The position numbers and the translations under genes are program-made. This document shows positions 1 through 9,810 of a stretch of DNA of 64,000 nucleotides, piece after piece. This DNA is from Bagarius yarrelli (taxonomy: Eukaryota > Chordata > Actinopteri > Siluriformes > Sisoridae), in assembly GCA_005784505.1 (NCBI GenBank), contig VCAZ01000022.1, positions 2,142,695 to 2,206,694 on the forward strand. The letters are read 5' to 3'. How positions within the stretch are numbered: position 1 is the first letter of the stretch; every line of letters starts with the position of its first letter. The notes beneath the pieces are model-generated. The model was not told the origin of the DNA, ran no database searches, and saw nothing but the letters and a program-made list of their open reading frames with translations.

Positions 1-659
1 AAAATTGCTAATAAGTGTTTTTAATTGTCAATACTTCATTGTGCATCCTTATTATTATGTGACTATTCGAATCCTGTTACCTTTTGCCGCTGGCGCGCGA
101 GTTACGATGGGACATGTACGTGAGGGTCCTGTGCAGAAAAATGGGCTGGAACACATAAAAAACATTAGGAATTGTTTTATTTAACACATCCACAACACTT
201 TCATTTCTCCGCTTGGTTTTCTACATATTTATACTTACAGCTATGAGGTTCCGCGTTCGAAGGAATCTGTATATCTGGGTTGGTTCTGCAAACGAATAAA
301 AAAAGGGTTCTAAAGGGTCATCGGCTGCAACATGCACTTTTATACGTTTTTTAACTGAAAAGTGTTGGCAGCGTGTGTACACAACCACCCTCTGACGATA
401 GAGAGCCGTTAAATCAGTTTCCTTTTCTTGTTAAATCATTTTTTCCTTTCTCTAGTTTTTGCTCCCACGATTGTTGATGGCCACTGCCCCGACACTTCAG
501 AGTTCTAACATAGAAATGTCCCTTCCGATGGACCTACATGTGTTCATGTTTGCGATAATAAATTCCCATCGACTGCTTTATAAACAAGTATAAAGCAGAA
601 TTTGCTGAGAAGTTACTCCCTAAACTGGACCAGTACCGACTACTCGTGTTCCTGCTTCA

Positions 660-850
660 CCTCCAGAAGGTTAAGGTGTTGGACTGCCAACCCGAAGATT
701 GTGGGTTTGATTCCCAGCTTCACCAAGTCACAACCGTTGGGTCCCTGAGCAAGGCCCTTTAACCCCCAATTGCTCAGTTGTATAAATGAGATAAATGTAA
801 GTCGCTCTGGATAAGGACGTCTGCCAAATGCTGGAAATATAAATGTAATA
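660..850 (+). repeat. tRNA-derived SINE with L2-like tail
   Basis: It opens with a degenerate tRNA promoter region (GGTTAAGGTGTTGGACTG, then GGGTTTGATTCCCAG as a B-box-like segment). A conserved middle follows (GGTCCCTGAGCAAGGCCC) and then the fish SINE/LINE tail (CTCTGGATAAGGACGTCTGC, CCAAATGCTGGAAATATAAA). It is close to full length. Confidence 0.85.
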
Positions 851-959
851 TTTATTTCTATGCATCTCTTTTTCTAATGATGTGCTACAGTTTGATAATA
901 AATACAGCTCACGTGGAAACTCTCAGAAAACAAGTGTCATCTTTTCTATGTACAACCTT

Positions 960-1095
960 CGATTCCCAGCACCACAAAGCGACCGCTGTGGGCCCCTAAG
1001 CAAGGCCCTTAAACCCCAATGGCTCATTGCTTGTATTAAAGAGATAAAATGCTCTGGATAAGGGCATCTGCCAAATGCTGTAAATGTAAATATAC
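960..1095 (+). repeat. 5'-truncated SINE, same family
   Basis: It begins at the B-box-like GATTCCCAGCACCAC, carries GGGCCCCTAAGCAAGGCCC and ends with the tail GCTCTGGATAAGGGCATCTG. The tRNA A-box half is missing. Confidence 0.8.
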
Positions 1096-1547
1096 TTAAT
1101 AATCACACGTTTATAATAAACAAACGCATCCGATGACCCTTTTAATGACATTCAACAAGCATTAATGTGATGAGTGATTTATTCTAAACCTTAATTGACA
1201 GTTAACACAACACGACTAGGGTTCAGCTTTAGCTGTTATTATTGTACAACTTTATTCCAGTTATTAAGAGTCCCAGGCTTCTATAACATCCAATGTTATC
1301 CAAGTACAATATCAGATTTTAGAGCATAACAGTCAAAGGCTGACGGTACGTACTGCTATTTTTCTGTACGAGTGCCTGACTTTCCTGTTTATGGAAACTT
1401 TTCAGGAGAAAATAAGCGTTTAACTTTCTCTGCAGGAAAAGTGCGATTAAATCATTATACAAAACTAATAAGCAGCCTTTTAATGACGTAATGACACGAA
1501 TCCACATCTCCAGTTTAAGGTTTTATTATAGTAACTGCGTTGTTGTA

Positions 1548-1725
1548 GATCACTGGTTAAGGTGTTAGACTGCTGATCAGGTGATCATGGGTTCAATTCC
1601 CACCAACACGTTTCCACTGATGGGCCCCTGAGTGAGACCCCCAAAACCCTGAACTGTTCAGTTAGATTAAAAAATATATATATAAGATAAATATAAGTCA
1701 CTCTGGATAAAAACATCTGCCAACC
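1548..1725 (+). repeat. SINE copy, diverged
   Basis: GGTTAAGGTGTTAGACTGC, GGGTTCAATTCCCACC, GGGCCCCTGAGTGAGACCC and CACTCTGGATAAAAACATCT appear in the family order. It is interrupted by an A/T-rich insertion near 1665-1690. Confidence 0.8.
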
Positions 1726-2239
1726 TGCAGTTTTTACTGTTTGGGGAAAGTTTTAGATGTTAAAGTAAAACGGAATAAAATGCATTTCTCTACTTCGGCT
1801 TTATCAGTCATATTCCTTCATCTCCTGTGGTTTTTGGGTTAATAAAAAAGTCAATAAAAAATTATAAAACAAAAATAAAAGTACAATAATTCAAGAACAC
1901 GCCGAACGCACGTGCCGACTTTTTTTTTTTTTTTAACGCACGTGCCCTCTGATTCGCCCGTTTCGATGATTATTATTCGGTTGCATCCTTTAAATAAATT
2001 AAACAGTTAATTAAAGTTTTTTATTTTATTTTATTTTATTTTAGCAGACGGGCTTTTTTTTAATCTGTTAGTTACTAGTAGAAATCTCTAATTCCCATTT
2101 TACATGTTTTTCACCGGATAAAAACATACTGTTACCAACGTGTTATTTAACTGACCGGAATGTGATTATTTTAAGTGTTAAAAGATAGAAATTGCGGCAT
2201 TTTAGTGACACTAAACGAACAATTCTGTGTACTGTTAGC

Positions 2240-2700
2240 AGGCGGCTAAAATCAGCAGCGCGTCGCGCGAGACTCACTTTCGAAGGCCTGCAGGAAGAGC
2301 TCGTGGTCGGCTTGCAGCTGCTCCATTTTGGCTCGCTTGGCAGCGCTCGTGGCCAGGCTGCCGGCGTGGGTCGGAGGCGCGTGTGTTTTTGCGGGTCTGT
2401 AGGAATCCGAGCCGGGTTTGTGCGGTGCCATAATCCACTCACGCAAAAAAGTAAATAATAAAACACCGGGAGTGCAAGAGAATCCCACAGAAACTCCGCT
2501 GAACAAAAGGCAGCGCTTCTTTCTCAGTGCCGACACAGTTTCCTCCAGCGCGCGCTCGTCTCCATGGCAGCCGCCAGAGATTCTGAACTAAAATAGAAAG
2601 ATGGGTTTTTTTTTGTTGGTTTTGTTTTTTGCGATGACTGATCGGAGCGCGCGCCTTCGATAAACACCGCGTTCGCTTTGTTTACTGTTTCCCGGATTAA
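2240..2700 (-). promoter_or_regulatory. CpG-rich promoter and 5' leader of suz12
   Basis: CpG density rises sharply here compared with the AT-rich flanks (clusters such as GCGCGTCGCGCGAG near 2257-2271, CAGCGCGCGCTCG near 2546-2558 and GAGCGCGCGCC near 2645-2655). It covers coding exon 1 and the sequence just upstream on the minus strand, the usual layout of a housekeeping CpG-island promoter. No TATA box is evident; the start site is not determined. Confidence 0.6.
2278..2431 (-). CDS. suz12: suz12 coding exon 1 (Polycomb repressive complex 2 subunit), 5' part of gene
   Basis: Suz12 is a core subunit of PRC2, the nuclear complex that methylates histone H3 lysine 27. The exon encodes 51 residues plus one base, starting MAPHKPGSDS and ending with the Suz12 signature KMEQLQADHELFLQAFE; the mammalian protein has the near-identical KMEHVQADHELFLQAFE. 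The exon ends at a consensus donor (GAAA then GTGAGT, phase 1), and the next base would complete the expected Lys. I chose the ATG at 2431 because mammalian Suz12 also starts MAP; an in-frame upstream ATG would add an unrelated leader. The N-terminus lacks the long Gly/Ser/Ala-rich stretch of mammalian Suz12 and is about 40 residues shorter. Remaining exons lie below position 1. Identity is firm; suz12a or suz12b cannot be decided. Confidence 0.93.
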
Positions 2701-4030
2701 ATACAGCCACACTTTTTCCTCTGGCGTCGTGTTAATCTAATAAAACACCTTTCCCATTTATTACAGTTCAGACAAACTTTGAGTTGTTGTTAAATATATA
2801 TTTAAAACAAATTAAATCATTCAAAAACATTGGGTTTATTAATATCCGGTTACTTAAACAGACGTCCTGAATCCCGCCCAGCCTGCGCCGCGCGACGTAT
2901 GGCTCTGCCCCCATTTCTTACATAGTGCACTACATAGGGCGCAGGAGTCATGAGTGTACACACGGTGTGATCCTATACAGGGAGCGAGTAGGTGTTTGGT
3001 ACCGAGTCCACAGAGGGGCTCAGCGCGCATTTCCGGGTTTTTATCTGACGGTGAAGAAGAAACCGATACTGTTATTAAGTCGTCCCTCTGGTCGAGTCCA
3101 CTTGGACGCCATTTTAAGGGAAGTTTTTAAAATAATAATAAAATGTGAACAATAAACGTAAACAAAAATCAGTTACACATCGAGTCAAATACAGTAATAA
3201 AAAACAAACCAAATAAATTATTTTATACACTATAATAAATCATTGAAGTAGTGAATTAAATATCATTTATTAGTTTCTTTTAACACTAATAAACTAACAA
3301 ATTTTCTCTGTTTATTGTTTAAAAATAAATGCATTTACATAATACATAATTTTCATAATTAATACAAAGTTTCTTTTATCTTACGTAATTATTTCTATTT
3401 TAAAATGACTAATGACGATTTTGTGTGTCCAGGCGTTGCATTTTCTAAAAGGATTTACTAATGATATTAAGGCATTTTAATTTTGGAATGATCGATAAAG
3501 ACGAGCATTTCTATTTTACCATTAATTAATGATTTTAGAGTTAATTTTATGATCATAACAGAATAAAACTTGTTAATGTTTTATTTTTAATCAAATAAAA
3601 ATCCAAATCACATCCAAATTATTCTGTGTAAATACAATTGTAATATTAATGATTTGTTTTATTAGATTCTTAAATTATACCTTCATAATTTTGTCACTAA
3701 CACAAAAAAATCTACAATTTTTAAAAATTACTATCCAGTTAACATGCTGGAATTGTGACCCTCTAAAAAGATGTGAGTAAAGGACCAGTGGAATTTTGAC
3801 AATTTGTTCTAAAATAAGTATTATTGTTATTATTATTATTAGATTTGATGTATTTTAAAGGTTTACTTGTTTTTGCAGTCTATTGCGATTTTCCCAGAAT
3901 ATAAATTAAGTAAAATAAAATAAAGTACTAGCTAAAGGAGATCAAATGTAACCCAGCTAATATTATCTTATTTGATAAAAAACCGATGAAATGAATACTT
4001 TAAATATCGGTTATTTAAAATAATATCAAC
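2700..4030. other. AT-rich intergenic stretch, no gene seen
   Basis: Between the suz12 promoter and the small-gene 3' end the sequence is AT-rich with no splice-bounded coding exon. A CpG-richer patch at 2875-3110 contains CATAGTGCACTACATAGGG, which resembles a dispersed fish repeat motif. Confidence 0.5.
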
Positions 4031-4059
4031 AACACAGAACAGATGTAACAAATCAGTCT

Positions 4060-4965
4060 TTTATTTGTGTAAAATCGAGATAAAATTGATTACAACATGA
4101 AATCACACTAATTGTTAAACTAGTTTACAGTGTAAAAAGTCCAATAAGGTGCTCAATAAAAATAGTTGTGTTTAGTTGTTAGGTTCAGGAGATCAACCGC
4201 AACTAAAAAGCCAAACAAAACCTACAGTCTGCAGTATTTTTTATCCTAAATCAGTCGCTAAGACTATACAAGCATCCATCCCGTATGTTAACATCAAACA
4301 TTAAAATAAATATTAGTTTAGTAAAATCAGATACATTTCTTTATGATATTTTGTGCCGGTTTCGAAATCTGTGTGTAAAGTTTAAAAACCTGGCCTTGTT
4401 TAGGGGCGCGACAGTGGCAGCCATGGTTTTCCTTATGTTAATCTAATCAGCATTCCAACAGCGTAAAACTCCAAAAATTTGTCAACTTATGGAAATAGTA
4501 ATTTTTTAGGAGATATAAAGTGCTGATCTGAGCAGACGGGTCCGTATTAACCAGTGTTCCAGTGATGTCATTAAAATAAGCACTCGTTTCAGCTCTGAGA
4601 ACCACTGAGAAACATCAGCTTCTTCAGTTGAGTCGTCTGTGTGAGTGGGTTATTCATTACAGTATCTGTGTGAATAATAGCTAAAAAAATTTTTTTTACT
4701 ATAAATAAAAAGATTGACGCATCCCAAACCCGAATCAAGTGTGTAGTGTGTTATTAAGATCACAGTTATATGGCAATCCCATAATTCCACAGAAAATAAC
4801 CAGGATAAGAACTGTCCCTGTAGAAATGTGTGTTAGAGAAGCAGTAAGCCTTAAAAATATATATATTGTGGATCATTTATCATCAATCCAGTCCTCCTCA
4901 CACACAGAAGACAGCATGATCTGTCACATGATTCCTTCCAGGGTCACAGCCGCCTTCCTGTCATG
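4060..4965 (-). other. probable 3' untranslated region of the small gene
   Basis: Downstream of the stop on the minus strand no further coding exon is seen. An AATAAA hexamer on the minus strand lies at 4060-4065, about 900 nt after the stop, and is the best poly(A) signal I noticed. The extent is inferred. Confidence 0.35.
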
Positions 4966-5160
4966 TCATTTTCCTCTAAAGATGATGTACGAGATGAGCA
5001 AAAAGAGGCTTGCTGTAAGGAACACGATGAGGAACTGGTGGATGGTGAGGACGTTCTCCAGCGTGTGGATCCTCTCCTCCATGGCACTGGTGTGGAAGTA
5101 ATCGTACACAGATGCCCCGATGCCCCACACCATCCAAACAACATCCACTATCAACTTCAT
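4966..5160 (-). CDS. unrecognised 64-residue membrane microprotein
   Basis: I do not recognise the family. The complete frame begins MKLIVDVVWMVWGIGAS and ends LISYIIFRGK then TGA. Residues 4-20 are hydrophobic with two Trp. Residues about 26-40 (TSAMEERIHTLENVL) look like a short amphipathic or coiled-coil helix. Residues 42-61 form a strong single membrane segment, followed by a short basic tail (RGK), suggesting a tail-anchored or hairpin protein of an organelle or ER membrane. Codons are GC-biased at third positions (CTC, GTG, ACC), unlike the AT-rich flanks. Upstream are a plausible acceptor (5276-5277), a consensus donor (5482-5483) and two NRF1-like sites, so this reads as a real two-exon gene with all coding sequence in exon 2. 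An overlapping frame (4944-5144) has a Ser/Arg-rich low-complexity translation and is probably a shadow. Confidence 0.65.
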   Translation of the reverse strand: MKLIVDVVWMVWGIGASVYDYFHTSAMEERIHTLENVLTIHQFLIVFLTASLFLLISYIIFRGK

Positions 5161-5212
5161 GCTTTAGGCTTTAAACCTTTCTACACACACACACACTCAC
5201 TGAAGCTCCACC

Positions 5213-5251
5213 CTATCTATTGTTACAGGACGATTTCAGGACTTCAGTCAT
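5213..5251 (-). promoter_or_regulatory. upstream ORF in the leader of the 64-residue gene
   Basis: If the acceptor at 5276-5277 is used, the leader contains an ATG at 5251 opening a 12-codon frame (MTEVLKSSCNNR then TAG). It closes about 50 nt before the main ATG. Such a frame could dampen or condition translation of the main protein. The leader model is inferred. Confidence 0.35.
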
Positions 5252-5483
5252 CTTATTTGAGCCTGAAGGCAGTTGCTGAAAAATAACAACATTGATAAAT
5301 AACATTTTTTTATTATTCCATAAACAAGAACGTGATATTCAGAAACAGCAGCACGCAATAAGCAGAAAACTCATAAATCAGCATTCAAAAACACCTCACT
5401 GACCCAAACATTCGTTGTTTTTCATATCTACAGTTATAACAAAGCCAGAAAATTAGGGTTAAACTTGAAACAGGTCCACTCAC

Positions 5484-5640
5484 CCGACCATCATAAATAA
5501 ACTCACACCAGCTGTCAGTGTCCGGGTTATTTTTTACAACGCGCATGCGCAGTGTCGCTCTGGCCCCGTCTCATTTGCAGCCACATGCACTCCTCGGAAT
5601 AGTTTCATGTCCACGCATGCGCAGCGAAGCACAGATTTTG
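5484..5640 (-). promoter_or_regulatory. promoter and non-coding exon 1 of the small gene, with two NRF1-type sites
   Basis: Two near-identical palindromic motifs, GCGCATGCGCAG at 5541-5552 and ACGCATGCGCAG at 5613-5624, match the NRF1 consensus, common in promoters of mitochondrial and housekeeping genes. Downstream on the minus strand a consensus donor (CGG then GTGAGT) ends a putative first exon at 5484. The start site is probably between the motifs or just after the proximal one. Confidence 0.55.
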
Positions 5641-5711
5641 TGTATTTTCTTTATTTTGTATATAAATATAATTTTTTTCTACAATCTGCATGTATTTTTA
5701 TTTTTAGGGTG

Positions 5712-5712
5712 A

Positions 5713-5750
<38 letters not shown>
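5712..5750. repeat. (TTA)n microsatellite
   Basis: A near-perfect run of ATT/TTA triplets of about 38 bp. Confidence 0.95.
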
Positions 5751-5989
5751 GTGTGTAAGTGGGTTTTTTTTAATAATAAAAAAAAGGTTCTGGTTATCCT
5801 AAATATAGGAAATGTTCCGCCTGTGACTCCGAGGACTCTTGAATAACTCGAACAAAAACAAGTTCAAGTAGGATCAGCTGAAGAGACCACGTGACATACC
5901 GATTTTATTTTTTAGATTTAAATTACACTTCCGCATTTTATAACAATAAAAATATACATTCGGTCGGTGGTCGTCTTAAGCCAAAAAAA

Positions 5990-6086
5990 CAAATATATAT
6001 TGTTTATATATCATATATATATATATATATATATATATAGTTTATATATATATATAATATATATATCATATCTATATATATATATA

Positions 6087-6128
<42 letters not shown>

Positions 6129-6142
6129 TAATAGATATATAT

Positions 6143-6173
<31 letters not shown>

Positions 6174-6195
6174 TATATATATTATTGATATATAT

Positions 6196-6237
<42 letters not shown>

Positions 6238-6345
6238 TATATATATATATATATATATTATATAATATCTTATATAGTAGATATATATATATATATACTA
6301 TATATATATATAATATATATATATTATATATATATATATATAGTA
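5990..6345. repeat. large imperfect (AT)n microsatellite
   Basis: About 350 bp of nearly pure alternating A and T, broken by occasional single G or C bases and by AA/TT slips. The array is strongly self-complementary, so cruciforms or assembly errors are likely. Confidence 0.95.
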
Positions 6346-6493
6346 TTTTAGTAATACAGTAGTGGTTAAATCCGGTATCTTATTGTTTTTTCATTAAAAT
6401 ATACATATTTAAATATACTAGTTTAACATACCCAAACGTAAACCCATTATGGGCTTATTTAAATAAGGTGATTACGACGCGTGCTGCTTGTGA

Positions 6494-6565
6494 GGCGCGG
6501 TGGCCAAGTGGTAAGGCGTCGGTCTCGTAAACCGAAGATCGCGGGTTCGAACCCCGTCCGTGCCT
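6494..6565 (+). tRNA. tRNA-Thr (anticodon CGT)
   Basis: A 72-base cloverleaf. The acceptor stem GGCGCGG (6494-6500) pairs with CCGTGCC (6558-6564) with one G-T wobble, and the discriminator is T. The A box is GTGGCCAAGTGG, the anticodon stem-loop TCGGT-CTCGTAA-ACCGA has CGT at 6526-6528, and the B box is GGGTTCGAACCCC. It has no intron and no encoded CCA, as for vertebrate nuclear tRNA genes, and closely resembles human tRNA-Thr-CGT. A TTTT run for Pol III termination lies at 6586-6589. All stems pair, so it looks functional. Confidence 0.97.
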
Positions 6566-6899
6566 TTAGGTTAAAAACAGGAACATTTTAGCAATCTATT
6601 AAATCTGTCTAAGTGATACAACCGGAATCATTTATGACGGCGATTAGTTTTATAGGTAACTTTCAAATTGTTGAAATGCTTTTATGAATCATCGGTGTGT
6701 GTATTTATGTCACACAGTGAATATCATGCACTGCAACTGTGTTAAACCCATACAGTCATCCTAGAACCTCCTCAGCAACTCTTATTGATAAGAAATCAAC
6801 TTCTAGCAAATTTTTAATTATCCTGGATAACTTGGGTTCGAGAACTGGACTGTAGGTTGATTGATGTAACACTGATAATTCTCTAATGTCTTTTAAAAA

Positions 6900-6968
6900 T
6901 CTTAAATAAGAAAGATAGATAGACAGACAAGTAAATTGTCATACAAACAGACAGACAGATCGATTGTC

Positions 6969-7038
<70 letters not shown>

Positions 7039-7206
7039 AAATTGTCCTGTTTAGCTGCAATAACATTAAAAAACAGGTCTAAGATCCTGACTGTTTATTA
7101 ATAATTTAATCTAGCTAGACAAATATACAGATAGACAAATAGATTATCAGACAGACAGATAAATCAGATAGATAGATGGATAGATAGATAAACAGAGAAA
7201 TAGATA
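6900..7206. repeat. GATA/GACA microsatellite with 168-bp tandem duplication
   Basis: Runs of AGAT and ACAG tetramers surround two copies of a non-repetitive segment (TCCTGTTTAGCTGCAATAA at 7045 and again at 7213). The second copy ends near 7285. The offset of 168 bp shows that the microsatellite and its flank were duplicated together. Confidence 0.85.
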
Positions 7207-7317
7207 GAATTATCCTGTTTAGCTGCAATAAGATAAAAACAAGTCTTAGATCCTGATTGTTTATTATTAATTCAATCTAGCTACCAGAAGTTAAATTCTA
7301 ATTTTATTGTCAATGGT

Positions 7318-7343
7318 TATATTATTATTATTATTATTATTAT

Positions 7344-7379
<36 letters not shown>

Positions 7380-7380
7380 C

Positions 7381-7412
<32 letters not shown>

Positions 7413-7432
7413 CAGTAGTAGTGGTAGTTACT
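7318..7432. repeat. (TTA)n/(GTA)n compound microsatellite
   Basis: A short ATT run passes into about 100 bp of GTA triplets with occasional GCA or GTG variants. The 94-codon minus-strand Thr/Asn homopolymer frame here is an artefact of the triplet repeat. Confidence 0.9.
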
Positions 7433-7979
7433 ATGATGACCGCTAGATGGTGCTTTGAGAAAACTAACTGATAAATCGTATTAAAACAAAATGACATCTG
7501 GGTGTGAAATAGTAGCACAGTGACAGTTTTACTCTTTTGCCGGCTCAGTCCTGGATTAAAATATATCACACACATGCAATAACATTAGATGCATGCAAAA
7601 TATTTGTTCTTTTAATAAACTCACTCTTGTCAGGATCGTGCTAAATTTTTTTACACTGGCAGGGAGGTCAGTGGACAGGGAGAATGTCAGTGTCAATGTC
7701 CATGGAAGAGAACTGTTGTCATATTGAATTTCCCAGGCAAATTAAAACATCCCAAATGTTTTAGTTAGTTACGTTCCACTAGCAGTCAAGTAACAGGAGT
7801 TTACAAGCTCAGGCTGATCCTGATCCAGTGCCAGGAAGACTGGGTGTAAGGTTGGAAAACAGATTGAATGGGACACTGTAAGCAAAAGCATTTACACATT
7901 CATGCCTAAGGGCAGTTTTAAATAGCCCTTCCAAATACCGGAATATTCTTTAAAAGGTGGAAAGAAATTAGAGGAATAA

Positions 7980-8290
7980 CAGAGACGGTTATTATATATA
8001 TTTCAGTCTTTACCTGGTGGGAGACAGTGGTTTACTGGTTACTGGTTTGTGTGCTTCCTAACACTAACCCTCATTCCAAAGACATGTACTGTGTCTTACA
8101 ATTGTCCGCAGTGTGTAAATAAAAAAGTAAGTGTGCCCAGTTATGCTCTACATGGGACAAGCCTTCTGCCAGGGGTTCCCGGGTCTCCCATATGCTGCCC
8201 TGAGATTCTGGGATAGATTCTTAGGCTCCTTTAAATCCTCTGTAAGAAAATAAATACTTTATCAAGTGGCTTGTAGTTTAACTTATTTCA
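7980..8290 (+). repeat. dispersed fish repeat, decayed (SINE-like family B)
   Basis: It contains CCAAAGACATGTACTGT, CAATTGTCCGCAGTGTGT and TTCTGGGATAGATTCTTAGG in the order typical of a common fish interspersed element with the core 'aaagacatg ... attgcc ... gggataggctcc'. It is strongly diverged; I cannot name the family exactly. Confidence 0.5.
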
Positions 8291-8803
8291 TATTTTCTAG
8301 CCCTTGTTTTAAAAACATGCAGAGAAATAGGAGAGAGATGGGATCAGGAAAAGTCCCAAATTGGGTCAAACCCGGGTCGTCCAACTTCGTTTTTCGTGAT
8401 TTTAAAGTCACAAGACAGTTTCACAAAAATACACATCGATGTTAAACTGGAGCAGAGAATAAGCAAGCAAAGAAACCTCCCTCAGACTACACGAGGAAGA
8501 ACATGAGGGAGCAGACGCAGAAGAAACCCTGTCTACACCTCCCTGACACAGTAAACATTACCAAGTGTGTTAATAAAAGTCAAGAATGAGCAAATGTATG
8601 AAGCAAAGTGCCAGGATGAGCATCAGGACAGTATTGATGAGAGTGTGAATATCCACTGATGCAAGGGTGCGACTGAGGGCAATAAACAGTCTTACCCCGC
8701 TATGTGGGATAATCTTCAGCAGCAGAAGGTGAATCATTAGGCTTCCTGTACCTGTGTTATGTTAATACACAACGTTGTAGAACCAATAAACGTGTCTGTG
8801 AGT

Positions 8804-8875
8804 GTGTGTGTGTGTGTGTGTGCAGGGGGGTGGTCTCATGATTATGACACTGTAGATGACATGGTGGATGTATTA

Positions 8876-8925
<50 letters not shown>

Positions 8926-8938
8926 GCGTGTGTGCAAG
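8804..8938. repeat. (TG)n microsatellites
   Basis: Two TG runs (8804-8822 and about 8877-8935) flank near-duplicate segments (GGTCTCATGATTATGACACTG and, after 8940, TTATCAGATTATGGCACTG). This indicates a local duplication of about 110 bp. Confidence 0.85.
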
Positions 8939-9087
8939 GGGGGTTTATCAGATTATGGCACTGTAGTTGATGGTGGATGTATTATAGTGTATGTGTGTAG
9001 TAAAGTGTGTAAGTAGCAGCACAAACACACAATATATACAAACAAATGTCAATCATGAGGAAATTGGAGCAGCCAAATGAGATTCAG

Positions 9088-9089
<2 letters not shown>

Positions 9090-9134
<45 letters not shown>

Positions 9135-9150
9135 ACACACACACACACAC
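9090..9150. repeat. (CA)n microsatellite
   Basis: About 60 bp of CA dinucleotides with one CC interruption. Confidence 0.95.
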
Positions 9151-9239
9151 TTCACATTCCGGCTAAAAACGAAAAGAGTCGTTCACAAGGAACCAAACTC
9201 TGCAACCGATTCTATTTCACTGGACATTTGACTCTTTTA

Positions 9240-9335
9240 ATGACTCGTGACGTCACTCTGCCTAAAGTTTCCCCTTTAAAATTACACAAATGACAGCGCG
9301 CGCAGGGTCGAGACGCGTCACCGAGTAATTAGAGG

Positions 9336-9382
<47 letters not shown>

Positions 9383-9810
9383 TCACACGCGCATATACAC
9401 ACACACACACACACTTGAGCACGCACGCACGCACGCTGAGCGGCGTCCGAGCCTAAAGCACACATTTCTCTTCAACAGTGAAAGGGATTTTGGAAGTGAC
9501 GGAGGCTCGCGCGCTTTCAAATTAAAAAAACCGGACATGTTCACTATCTTTTTTTTTCGGGACCGGACTGAACAATGTGGGAAAAGAGGTGTGGAAAAAA
9601 ACAGCGCAGGTAGGAGCAGATCCGCAGTGCGCGCGCACGCATGTAATGTCTCTCCAGGCGAGTGTAAAAAATGCAACTTTTTAGCATCGTAGTCGACTTT
9701 TCCATCTTGCAAAATGACTCTTACACACATACACACACAGTTCAGCCATAAAAACTCATGTGGACGGACACACGAAGCATTTGTTTAACTCCGTCAGTGA
9801 GCGCGCGCGG
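9240..9810. promoter_or_regulatory. CpG-rich, CRE-containing patch upstream of mir-193
   Basis: The sequence is CpG-rich (clusters GACAGCGCGCGCAGGGTCGAG, GTGCGCGCGCACGC, GAGCGCGCGCGG) within AT-rich surroundings. It has a full palindromic CRE, TGACGTCA, at 9248-9255 and a (CT)n run at 9341-9380. It lies about 2.2-2.7 kb upstream of the miR-193 hairpin on the same strand and contains no recognised coding exon. The role as a primary microRNA promoter is an inference from position and composition. Confidence 0.35.

Larger units (their letters stand above)
1..2277 (-). other. suz12: suz12 intron 1, partial
   Basis: This stretch follows the exon 1 donor on the minus strand and contains no recognisable Suz12 exon on either strand. 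It holds three tRNA-derived SINE copies (listed separately) and AT-rich sequence. The intron acceptor lies off the left edge. Confidence 0.7.

Noticed and set aside
1319..1507. 62-codon minus-strand frame as a possible second suz12 exon.
   Set aside because: Sequence bears no resemblance to the Suz12 segment after QAFE and lacks a matching acceptor phase.
4944..5144. 66-codon frame overlapping the 64-residue gene.
   Set aside because: Ser/Arg-rich shadow of the GC-richer coding strand; it lacks membrane or domain character, and the other frame has better start and structure.
6900..7206. Direct repeats separated by unique segments suggested a CRISPR-like array.
   Set aside because: The genome is vertebrate, the repeats are tetranucleotide runs and the intervening segments are duplicates, not distinct spacers.
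7291..7575. 94-codon Thr/Asn-rich minus-strand frame.
   Set aside because: Translation of GTA/TTA triplet repeats.
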